DNA of 64,000 nucleotides. It comes from Gnetum montanum (Eukaryota > Streptophyta > Gnetopsida > Gnetales > Gnetaceae). Under the pieces are notes generated by a model, which worked only from the letters and a program-made list of their open reading frames with translations, was not told the origin of the DNA and ran no database searches. Made by a program: the position numbers and the translations under genes. This document shows positions 47,000-57,646 of this stretch, one piece after another. Where the stretch lies: positions 5,033 through 69,032 of the forward strand of contig MNCI01020745.1 of the NCBI GenBank assembly GCA_015680685.1. Direction: 5' to 3'. The first letter of the stretch is position 1; each line of letters starts with the position of its first letter.

Positions 47000-49165
47000 T
47001 TTGTTTGGTAGTGAAACACCATCAACTTTGGGCTTTCATGACTCAGCATGAGATTTTTTCAAGCATTGAGCCCTAGGTGAAATTTCTCCAAATGTGGTGT
47101 CCTGATGGGCTGCATAGATCGTGTGGCATCCCAGAAGTTCAAATGCCTACAAAGTTTTTTCTGAGTCTATCTACTATGCCCCTCAGCACAGTCAGTGTAG
47201 CATCCATGTCCATGGCCAGTTTTCATCAAAAGAACACCAACAGTGGGCTAAAAAATTTGGTAAATTTTCTAACTTCTGAGCCATCCCAATTGCTAATCCA
47301 CCTAGGTGCTAGGCTAGGAGTAGTCAAAAGTGTTTAGGATGCGCAAAATAGTTCAGCAAATTTTCTATGCTTGACCTACTATGCTCTGCGTGCTACACAA
47401 TGTAGACAACGTAGCAGGTCATGTGGGACTAAAATGTTTCTAAGTGTTGAACCAAACATAGAAGATGCACTTGGGAAATTTTTTGACTTCCAAGGATGAT
47501 TTTCCTTATACATCCTTGGAGTGTGATCAGTGTGACATGGAAAAACATGGCAAGTTTCACAAAAGTCATCCTAATTTGGGTGCTACACTGTGCTACGCTA
47601 CATAGGGTAGCACAACGTAGCAGAATGCCAACGTCAAAAACTCTTCTATCAAGTAGTTCTAACATAAGAAATTCACTTAGCCATGCTTCAACCACCAAGG
47701 CTTCCTATCCTACTTCCTCCTCAAAGCATGATCAAGGTCCTTTGGTAAAGCATTGTAGGTTAAGTCAAAATTTGTTCAAAATTAGATGCTACGCTACATA
47801 GCATAGCAGAGACATCAGGGTTAAAAATGTCCCAAGAATGAAGCTAGGAGGTATTAGTTGTCTTCAACATAAATAATCTAGTTGCTGATTGCTAAAGTTG
47901 CTTGCCTTACTGGGTCTTAGAGTGGTGTTCTTAGTTTTGACAAAATTCATTAAAAAAGGGGATGCTATGCTGTGCTACACTATGCAGCATAGCACAACAT
48001 AGCAAGCCAATATTTACGCTACTCCATTATGCTAGATAGATTTGGCAGCATAACACTTGAAGAAAGCCTCAGAACACCTCCAAAAGTTCTCAGAGCGGTC
48101 ATTTATGCTCTAGCGACTCTCTGGCAACCAAGATCAGCAGTTTTCTATATTCTTTTTACACCCCTTGTTGATCCCCGAAGTTGTCCCTACACTTGACCCT
48201 ACTCAAAAGAGAAGGGAAGATGTAGTCTTGGAGCGTAGGCTCTAATTTGCATTTGTTCTATGCACTCTTGTAAAAATATGGTAGTTTCAAATTTTGGCAC
48301 ATGTAGTCTAGGCAATATGATCATATTTTGGCAGATTTTCCATTCTTGTTCTTGCTCCATTCAAAGTAGCACATCAGTGTAGCACCACATGTTAGGTGTA
48401 GCACATCAGGGTAACACATCCACGTTCATGCTACGTGGGACCCAGGACATGTGGCATTCAAACCACATCTCTCCCCCAACCCTAGCTCTATAAATACCCC
48501 AGTAAACGACATTCTAAGGGTTGGCTTTGGTAGTCAGCTTTGGTAGGAGATTGATGAGCAGAAAGTTAATGAGTGGAAAATCCTAGCATTAGAGCCTTTC
48601 AAATCTTCATCCTACTCCCATGCCTGAATGTGACACCTGCCCAGGCACAACGTAGCAACTCTTAGACCAACAAGCATCAACTCCTCTATGCCTGTCAATG
48701 CCACGTCTGTAGCACTCCCAGAGAGCATGACCATATTTCCCTATTGCCCAGCTATTTTTGTCTACGCTGCACATCATTTGTACACATAATTCAATCAAAA
48801 TCCACATTCCCCAATCTTGGGACGATGCATTTCTTCACTCACACTTCTCATTTCATTCTTTTTTCTACAACATTTTAAACTGTTAGCATATCTATCTCTC
48901 TATATTATCATATGCACCTATGCTTATATTTTCTTGTTGTTATACATGTTGCACTCCTACTTATGCCAAAATCTTATACGTGATGCTTAAAAATCATTAT
49001 TTACGAATGGTTATTTGACACCATGTAACTCCCTGTTTGATCGACTAGACCACTTAGGGCACTCCATTTCCATTTTCTCTAGTATTATCCTCCCACAGAC
49101 TTAGGGTTAGGCTATGTGCTTGAAAACTCTCAGTGTTCCAGCCATCAACGTTTTCAAACGCTATA
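47000..49165 (+). mobile_element. 5' LTR of Tat-like element F, left end uncertain
   Basis: Ends just before the PBS at 49171. TATA box at 48489-48496 in 'agctctataaatacccc'. The LTR is filled with variants of one word family ('gctacgctacatagc', 'tagcacaacgtagca'), especially 47350-48040 and 48360-48430, continuing into the leader at 49410-49520. Open frames here are translations of these words. The exact left end and a matching 3' LTR were not found. Confidence 0.6.
48489..48496 (+). promoter_or_regulatory. TATA box of the element F LTR
   Basis: TATAAATA in a GC-richer setting, about 670 bp before the LTR end; the U5 side leads to the PBS. Confidence 0.6.
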
Positions 49166-49170
49166 GTTTT

Positions 49171-49188
49171 TGGTGCTAGAAGGAGGGC
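49171..49188 (+). other. Primer binding site of element F
   Basis: TGGTGCTAGAAGGAGGGC, one transition from the PBS of E (TGGCGCTAGAAGGAGGGC). Confidence 0.75.
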
Positions 49189-50180
49189 CTGAACCTCCGT
49201 CTTCCTTCCATGCATGACACATAGTCTCACATGCCTTCTATACCTCCTTACTAACATAAATGTAACACCCTTGTGTATGTGCTATAATAGTAGCTAGATC
49301 ATAGGCTAGTGCATGGGTTATTTACATTTTGGTTGATACAGTCGAGTCCCAGTTGACAATTCCCCTAGAACCCCATAGGACAAAGAGCCCAAAACACTAC
49401 ATTGCATCAAACGCTCTACGTAACTCGTGTAGCGTAACACATATAGCATAGCAAGTGTAGAGTGACAGCTTTGTCAGCATGAGTCCCATCTAGCATAGCA
49501 AGTGTAATAGTGTAGATCACTACTTTTTCAACATTTCTAGACTTTGGGATTTCTAGTCCATCTTCTATGTAGCTTACCTATTTTTTTGCTTCTTACATCC
49601 TTGTTAACATAGCAAAGATGAACCCACCCAGCACTTTGGTCACTACCTTGAGTGTGGGAATGATCCATCCCTCATAACATGTGACAAATTTTGAACACCA
49701 CCTAGCCCAGTGTGGATACCATGGTAGTCTCTTTGACTACAACATCAATTGCCCAAGTGCACAGTCCGGGATGAAGAATGATATAACTTCTTATGCACAA
49801 GGATCTAAGCAAGCCTACCATTGGACTATCAAGAATATGAAGAAAAGTGTAACTTTAAAATTATTCACTGAAATGGGAGGGAGTTCCTCCCTACTCCTAG
49901 GGCCATCATACCACTTACAAAAATGTTTCAATGCATATTGAATCAACACATTCGATTGAGTGGGTTAAAAGAGCGAGACATGGTGTCTCACTATGAGGAA
50001 CCCCTTCACGATGGACAAGAAGAATTTGAGTCCCATTCTAAAAGTGGTGGTCACCCAACAACTTCATAGACCACTCCTATGTTATATCCACACTAGTTAT
50101 AGTCCTTCGCCTCTTTGGTGATAACAGCAACACTTTTATAGCCCAAACCTTCCTTGGTCATAGGAAGTTATCAAATGTTG
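49189..50180 (+). other. Leader of element F
   Basis: Untranslated by eye, with 'gtgtagcgtaacac' and 'catagcaagtgta' words at 49410-49520. From about 49680 the frames may be the decayed gag N-terminus. Confidence 0.45.
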
Positions 50181-52470
50181 TCAACTCAACAACATGCAGG
50201 GCCTTTGGTTTCCTTTCCCTCTAATATCCCTTCATAGTCTATACAGTTTTCTCAACCTGTGATCTCTATGCTACCATATGTACATACCATGTCTATGACA
50301 CAATCACAAATGGGCTTTACTTTTTTTATCTCCTCTATGTTGGTTCCATCACCAGTAGTAGTCCCAACCTCAACTATGTGATGGACACCGATGTCATTCC
50401 CCGCTATCCAGCTATCGTAGACATCGCAGTATGTGCAGCCCCAGGCGTATCAAGATCCACACATGGTACAACTAACCATGGGGTTATGGGCTACTTCAAC
50501 AACTAGGTAGGTGACCATTCCCATAGCACCACAAATGGTTGTTGCTTCAGTGGCACCGCCAATAGGATTGTGGGCTACTCAAGTAGCCCCACAAGTGGGA
50601 GCTTCTCCAATAGCTCCCCCACTGGGACTCGTAGTTCCACCAATGGCATCACCTGTGATGATCACTCCAGTGATGCCATTGACAGTTTAACTTACGCAAC
50701 TTGCTGTTATACCCCTGAGTCTAGACCAAGCCTTCTAACTTATTCAGACCCTCACTGATGAAGTTAAGAGACTTAAAGCCGCTAGTTTTGAAATAGTCCC
50801 AGTCATGGACTTGTATCACAATGACCAAATTAGCCTTGTCGTTCCTCCACTTACATTGCCTCCTAGGGTATAAATCCCCTAGTTCATGAAATACAATGGA
50901 TAGGATGAACCAAATGCCCATCTTGTTACTTTTAGATTTGAGTTCCTATTATTATAGTCATGGACACATGTAATTATTCATTTTTTTCACCATGTCATTG
51001 ATTGGTAAGGCTTTGGATTGGTATCACGTGCTTCCTCGTGCATCAACTTCAACGTTAGAAGAGTTGTTGAGCCAATTTATGACTTTCTTCAAGTGTAACT
51101 TGAAGCTGAAAGTTAGCTTAGATCAACTTATGAACATTAAGCAAGAACCATTAGAACTTGTTCAAAAATTTATACAATGCTGGAGTGCTACTTTGAATGA
51201 AATCCATGAACCAATTGCCAAATCGCATTTACTTGCTATTTTTAAAGGGGCTATAAACAATTTCATCAAATCTAAGTTATATTACTTAGTACCACGTTCC
51301 CTCAGCTAGGCTTTCACACAAACAAAAAGTATACAAGATGTAGTAGAAGCAAGTAAAGACCTAACTTACGTAACCTACAAAAATGAGTATGCAAAGAAAG
51401 AGAAAGAAAATGGAAAGGCCACTATGGCCACTATGGCCAATGAAACTAACCCCAACAACAAACAGCCTGCCAAAGCACCAAAAACCACAACCATTGCTAC
51501 CAAAGCACCAAGATCTAGCAACACAGGGGTTAGCCAACCTACAGTGCTAATAGTCACAGCACAAGTTGCGTTGAGGCCAAATTTTGAGCATAAGGATTTC
51601 TCTAAATACACTCCATTTCCAATTAAGCTATCAGAGCTATTGGACCAATTTTTGAATGCTAGGCACATTTAGTTTAAGAAAATGTCTGTGGAGGCTCATA
51701 AGTGTCATGAGAGGTATTGTGAAATCCTTCACAACCCATCTGTAGCCACGCCTAATGAGCCTCCTATGCCTAAAAATTTTAGGCTTGAATGATTTTGTAA
51801 CTACCAGCAAATGTGTGGTCATGATACTAACTATTTCTTGGCATTAAAAGATGACGTTCAATACATGATTAATCAAGGTAAGTTGGTTCTTGATGAAACT
51901 AGTCCCATCTAGCTCGATAACTAGTCACTGAATGTCTACAAAGACCCATTGAACACTAATAATATAGGCTATACTATTAATGTTATTAGTGTTGAGGACA
52001 GTATAGAGTCCACATATAAGCCGTTTGTGGTCCATCCACCTTCTCAAGGTACTGTAGCTTCAGTGACACCTAGGCCATAACCTCCTTATGTAATTAAGAG
52101 GCAGCCATAGGAACCCGATGCCCCCTTTGTGATTAAGGCCCCTCAACATGATATTCCAAAAATTAGGCACCTTTTGTTATAAGGGCACCAAAGCATACAC
52201 ATTTACCACCTACTTAGAGGCCAGTGGTCCAAACCATGTCACAACCTTCTTACTTAAGAAAACGTGATGAGCACTTAGTTGATAAAATGACTAGGGAACG
52301 TACTGCATTGGGCCCTCCTAAGTCCACCCCCTTGTTGACAGTTCCTATGAACTCATCATCAAAAGACAGTAGTATCGACACATACATGCAATTATCGCCC
52401 CCTGATCCAAAAAATTTATTGCTCTGCCCAAAGCCACTCCTTCTCCTTGGGAAATCCATCTTTTAGGATG
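50181..52470 (+). pseudogene. Gag of element F
   Basis: Pro/Met-rich N-terminal part (50300-50740), then DEVKRLKAASFEI and VVPPLTLPPRV, and the open core 50992-51309 (GKALDWYHVLPRASTSTLEEL, LELVQKFIQCWSATLNEIHEP). 51424-51672 continues in the same frame through a Thr/Lys-rich linker to HKDFSKYTPFPIKLSELLDQ. The C-terminal motif is changed to YQQMCGHDTNYFLALKDDV (51800-51860). PFVV/PYVI/PFVI repeats follow at 52020-52150. All parts align with gag of A and E. Stops are mostly TAG. Confidence 0.83.
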
Positions 52471-53405
52471 TATAGAAGAAGCAAAAATTGTCAAAAAACT
52501 AGATAGTGGGTAGGATTTCTTGGACATGCTTACATAGGTTAAACAAGCTTTGAAAAAAAAATACAAAACTAAGTTTGTATGATTTAATTATGACTTCTGT
52601 GGCACACCATAAGGCTTTGGTCCATATGTTGGCATCTATCCCTGTCAGTGAAAACATGCCAGCCAAGGAGAGAGCCATCCATACCATTATGCTTCCATCT
52701 ATGGCTGAAGAACCATGATCAACTCATTTGATTTTCCATGAAGAATCCATTAAAGTTGATCCTAAAAAGGGTTAGGTAACAACTTCCCCCATGTTTATAA
52801 CAATTTGTGTAGGTCACTATAAGATTCATAGGGTGCACATCGATGAAAGGGCTACAACTAATGTGATCCCATTCCCCATTGTTGACAAGTTGGGCTTGGT
52901 GGATCATATCAAGCCCACAAAAACTTCCTATTTAAATTCATTCAATGGGGCACATGTCATAGTTAAGGGAACTATTACTATTAATTTTGTGGTGGGGGAC
53001 CAGTTTTCCACTAGTGCAGAATTTATCATGGTAAAAGAGATGCCTGGGTTTAACTTGATCTTGGGAAGATCATGGTTAGCCCAATTAAGGGCTATCTTCT
53101 CACCCATACACCAGGAAATCCACCTACCCTATGCAGGTGGAGAGGTGGTGATCTTTGGTGAGGACATAGCCCCTTGGGCTATAAATAATATAAACATAGT
53201 GCAAGGGTTGGAGATAGAAATCTTTGAAAATGTTTCACCTATCCATACTAAAATCCAATGTTTAGCAAAGAAGCTAGCCAAAACCACCAACTTGCACAAA
53301 GAAACCATGTGGGCTGAATTGCCCTTTCAAATGGTAGATGATAGTTTAGAAGAATATCATCTCAAGTCTTTCAGGTCTTACGCCTTGCCTAACCCGCATT
53401 AGGTT
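52471..53405 (+). pseudogene. Protease of element F
   Basis: After a frameshift the region continues with MTSVAHHKALVHMLASIPVSE (52590-52660). The open frame 52791-53402 carries YKIHRVHIDERATTNVIPF, where E has HVDDG, so the active-site D-D-G has become D-E-R; then EMPGFNLILGRSWLAQLRAI and HQEIHLPYAGGEVVI, and a C-terminal MWAELPFQMV. It ends with TAG at 53403, before the minisatellite. This domain would release gag and pol products; not functional as it stands. Confidence 0.82.
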
Positions 53406-53554
53406 AGGAAACAATTGCATAATTAGGGCCCACTCCCAAGTTACTCTAAGCATCTTTTATTTTTAACATATTTGTTTGTATAATTTCTTGTTTGTATAGT
53501 TTCAAGTTTGCATCTCATTACTTTTCATGCTAGAATATATCACCCTAGCCCAAA

Positions 53555-53985
53555 TGGCCTTAAACTATCATAGGGCCAAAAATGACCTTAAAATATCATA
53601 GGGCCTAAAATGGCCCTAAACTAGACACGACCCAAAATGACTTTAAACTAGCCATGGTGCGAAATGGCTTTAAACTATTGCACAGCCCACCAAGGCCTAA
53701 AACTAGCAACCCACTCTCTAGAGACTACATTACCTATGGCCCGAAATGGACCTAAATTAGTGATGCCCCAAAATGACCTTAAACTATAACATGGGGGCCA
53801 TAAGGGGCCTGATATATTAGCCAAAAATGGCCCTATACTAGCGATGGCCTGAAATGGCCCTAAACTAGCGATGGCTTGAAATGGCCTTAAACTAGTCATG
53901 GCCCAAAATGGCCTTAAAATAACTATGGTCCAAAATAGCCTTAAACTATAACATGGGGGCCACAAGGGGCTTGATATATTAGCCA
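53555..53985 (+). repeat. TTAAACTA minisatellite of element F
   Basis: More than a dozen degenerate units of 'aaatggccttaaactanca', with 'atggcccgaaatggcc' variants. Two longer repeats of about 60 bp containing 'acatgggggccataaggggc' lie at 53790-53820 and 53950-53980. The array lies between the convergent gag-pro and antisense gene. Confidence 0.85.
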
Positions 53986-54133
53986 AAACATTAGGCAAGG
54001 GAAAGGGAATAAGCACTTCACTTTTCATCACATTGCAAATACATAGTCCAAAAAATCATGTTCACATTCAAAGTTGCAATATCAACCAATAATGAGGATT
54101 ACATTTTAAAATCATAAAACATCAATGAAAAAG

Positions 54134-55689
54134 CTATGAGTCTTCGCCTGTGTATTTAGCTGTTTCCCCGCTAGGTCCTTCATCCTCAACTGGATCCTAC
54201 ATACACCAAGAATAAGACCAAAACAATAAGCTAATGAGTGAGCAAGGCAATGTGTAAAGCTACCATGAAATAAACTATGGTAAAGTAAAATTAGGCTAAC
54301 CTGAGATGGGCCTACATCCATGTCTAGTGGCATTTTATCAAGACTAGATGCCAAGCATCAGAAAATTTCTTTCTCACTCAAATTGGCCCAATCTTCTCCT
54401 TCCAAATCAATGCCTACTAAAATCTTTCCCTTTTCCACGAACGTCCATGTGGGTGGCCCTGGAGAAAAGGTAGCAGAGGTGGCCTCTCCAGAAGGCATGG
54501 TTATCTCCCTCTTGGGAGATTCACTAACCACTAGATTCTTTGCAAATTTTTCATAGGCTCGAGTAGCACCGATTATGTTAAGGAATAGCCTATGACCACG
54601 ACATTCTATAGATACATTCTTATACTTCTAGTGATAGGTGGCACATTCCATCTTATACATGTGTTTGTGATTTTTCTATGCCTACCCCCATTCATATACC
54701 TTGGCACTATAATCTTTCCAATCCTGATTCTTTTGTGCCAAGAGATCCATTTGTAAACACTATTCAATTACTTCACGAGTAGCATCAATTTCACCTTATA
54801 TAGCCAACCAATATCTAGCATAATTGATTATGGTCATATCCCAATTGCCATTAGAAGTGTCATGAGCCATTAGGAAATTGTTCTATGACCACAAATCTTC
54901 CAGCTCAACTACTTGACTTACTTTCTCCTTTTCAAGTTTTTGGACTCGTTTCCAGAGGTCTTCATTAATGCATCTACACTCCCATAGTGATCGTGCCGAG
55001 TATAGCGCACATTTTCTTGCCTCCTCATATACATGATGAGGCACTTCTCTTACCTTTGAAGAGAGTTTAGGTAGAACATCAACTTCAACTACTTGTGTTG
55101 GGTCCCACTTAAGTCGAGAAGCTGTTATACCAAACACAAGGGAATGTTAATCATCAGATGATGGAAAAAATAGAATAGCATAAAAAGAAAATGTTGTAGT
55201 TCAAATGAACCTATCTTGATCAATTTTCCTCAGGCATTCAATCATATCATCAACTACCCCTTCCATAAAGTAAATTTATCTAGGGTTTCTGTCCATGGCT
55301 GTAGGTGAAATGAAGAGGAAGACTCAGGACCCTTAGTAGAAGTAGTGACTGTTATGCAATAAGGCATGTTAGCATTGTGAAGAAGAGGAAAGGAAAAGTG
55401 AGAAGGAACATAAATGATAGTGCAAAGCTCCTACCTAGAAAACCCTCAAGGGTGAGAGCAGGGGGGTCATCCATCAGCACACTATCAAACAAATCATCAA
55501 ACTCACCATCCTCAAAATGCAGCCCCTCTTCTTCAAGTTGCTTCAAGAGTGTAGCGGCTTCCTCTACTATCATATGTTCCTTAGGTTATGGAACATTGTC
55601 TATAAAAGGATCCTCTATAATGGGGGCCATCTCTTCCATAGTAGGAGCCTCCTCCTTAGTAGCGAGGGCCTCTTCTTCGGTAGCAGGGG
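54134..55689 (-). pseudogene. Antisense multi-exon gene in element F
   Basis: Exons on the minus strand: 55435-55689, 55211-55348, 54301-55121 and 54134-54196. Introns (86, 89 and 104 bp) start GTAGG, GTTCA and GTTAG and end ACAG, ACAG and GTAG. Exon 1 is acidic (EEEALATKEEAPTMEEMAP; EDGEFDDLFDSVLMDDP); exon 2 has FMEGVVDDMIECLRKI; exon 3 begins ASRLKWDPTQVVEV and has a coiled-coil-like LWKRVQKLEKEKVSQVVELED; exon 4 is EDEGPSGETAKYTGEDS then stop. Every exon aligns with element E. Stops in exons 1-3 and indels in exon 3 show decay. The 5' end is cut by element E. Family not recognised. Antisense extra ORFs are known in Tat-clade elements such as Grande; identity with those is untested. Confidence 0.68.
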
Positions 55690-55719
55690 CTGAAACACCA
55701 CAAAATTCAGAGCTTAGTA

Positions 55720-56925
55720 TTTGTCAGACATCAAGAAAGACCTGGGGACCCACGAACGACATCGGCTGCATGGGATGTGGCATACGAAAACCTTGGGATC
55801 GCAACGCTTAATTTTCACTAAGTGTGCAGTACCAGCATATACGCCCGGTGTATATGCCCAGCAGTACCAGCATATATGCCCTGCATGCATGCCTGACACT
55901 CCCAGCGTATACGCCCCAGCGTATACGCCCAGCGTGGACATCTGACCCACACGTCTGGTGTACACGCCTCGCCTGTACGCTCGATGCCACAGATGCACAC
56001 GCTCGACGATGAAGTCTCAATGACAGCATGAAGATAACACCAAAGAGCAAGGATTGAAGCAAGTGAACATCCTTCAGCATATATGCCAAGCGTATACGCC
56101 CTGCATCCATAGTGTACATGCCCTGCATCTGCCAACGTATACGCACGGCGTATATGCCCAGCACAGCATCTCCACCCAAGTTCACAAGCCCGCCTCATTC
56201 AGCGTATATGCCCGTCTCACACAGCGTATACGCCCAACAAATGTAATATATTGTATTTTTGTAAAGCCTGTGCACCCGGTCAACATGCCACGTGTCTCCT
56301 AACCCGAGTCTAGCATAAAAACCTGTATATAAACCCCAATTTCCTACTTCGCCAGAGGTTGGCAAAATCCTGGAGCATACCAGAGAACATTTACGCTGCG
56401 CACAAGAGCTGAAACCCTGTTACGCTAGAGAGCCCTATACGCCGTACACACAGTCTCTACGCTCCGCTTGTCTTGCGAACCAGTCGAGTCATTCCTGCAT
56501 ACGCCGGGGCTTTTCGTCTGCCTTATGTTCCCTCACGACTGCGTTACACCGGTGCACTGTACTTTGACTCTGTAATACCATTGTTTACATTTGCTGCATA
56601 AGATTGTTTACATTTTACAGTTTTACGTCAACTTGGCCCACACATTCTGTTCACGCCCGTTTACGCTTACGCTCTGTTTGCATTTGTTTTACCCCATTTA
56701 CGCTTTGTTTACGCTCGCTACATCGTTTACGCATAACCCAACGTATAGCACTTTGCGTACGCGCGGGGAAATCCTTGTCTGATCCGTGTGCGGACCACCC
56801 AAGGTGCTTTTCCTTCATGCATTCCAGCTCATCCTCAGGCGAAGGCAGGGTCTTCTATTTTCATCCTGCAATCCCACGGTCTCTATTTTCCTTCCAGCTG
56901 GAGACTGACGATTTCAGGCGGTACA
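55720..56925 (+). mobile_element. 5' LTR of Tat-like element E, left end approximate
   Basis: Ends GGCGGTACA at 56925, as in copy A. The part 56760-56900 aligns with A's LTR. TATA box at 56326-56333. U3 (55835-56240) carries about a dozen 'cagcgtatacgccc' words, also found in copies with 'atatgccc'; U5 carries 'tttacgct' and 'acgccg' words. A possible left terminus is TGTCAG at 55722. Short frames here translate the words and are not genes. Confidence 0.68.
56326..56333 (+). promoter_or_regulatory. TATA box of the element E LTR
   Basis: TATATAAA in 'cctgtatataaacccc', some 600 bp before the LTR end and after the 'gcgtatacgccc' repeats. Confidence 0.6.
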
Positions 56926-56930
56926 GAAAT

Positions 56931-56948
56931 TGGCGCTAGAAGGAGGGC
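56931..56948 (+). other. Primer binding site of element E
   Basis: TGGCGCTAGAAGGAGGGC, five bases (GAAAT) after the LTR end. The same layout is found in copy A. Confidence 0.8.
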
Positions 56949-57089
56949 TTCCTAAAACCCTTACCTGCAAATCCCCAGCGTTTACACTGTCAAGCATTTA
57001 TGCCGCCAACTTTAAACCACTGCCTACTGGAACCCTTCAGCGTCTACGTAGCCCATTCTAAAAACCCAGCCTGCAACTGTTCAGTGTTT

Positions 57090-57500
57090 ACGTTGTACAT
57101 TGTTTACGCCCTTAAAACTCTGCTCAGAAATTCCTACGCTGCTTTCTTTTACGCTAGCTCCTATTTGACGCTACAACCTGTTTTACACTCTCCTATTGTA
57201 CGCCAGCTTCTGTTTTACGCTTTACGCCAGCTTTTGTTTTATGCTTTACGCAACTTTTTTACGCTCTCCTGTCTTACACTCACCTAGTTTACGCTCTCCT
57301 GTCTTACGCCACTGTTTTACACTCTCCTGTCTTATGCCACTGTTTTATGCTCACCTAGTTTATGCTCTCCTACCTTACGCCACTATTTTATGCTCTCCTA
57401 CCTTACGCCACTATTTTATGCTCTCCTGTCTTATGCTCACCTAGTTTACGCTCTCCTATCTTACGCCACTGTTTTACGCTCTCCTATCTTACGCCATGAT
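57090..57500. repeat. Leader array of 'tttacgctctcctgtcttac' words in element E
   Basis: Tandem, irregular units of roughly 30 and 60 bp made of 'ttttacgctctcct' and 'cttacgccactg', strongest at 57190-57500. The array lies between PBS and gag, at the same place as the 34-bp array of copy A but with unrelated sequence. Confidence 0.8.
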
Positions 57501-57646
57501 TCTTCTTAGGCTGTATACGCTCCCTAGCGTCTACGTCAACCATATACGCTGTCACCATACGCTATCAATTAAAGTGTATACACTGCACGCTACATAACTC
57601 ATTAACTTCATATCTCCAGACTGATTTATATCCGTGACACAGCATC

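Noticed and set aside
55714-56302. Overlapping open frames of 60-126 aa in several frames
   Set aside because: All translate the 'gcgtatacgccc' words of E's LTR in different frames.
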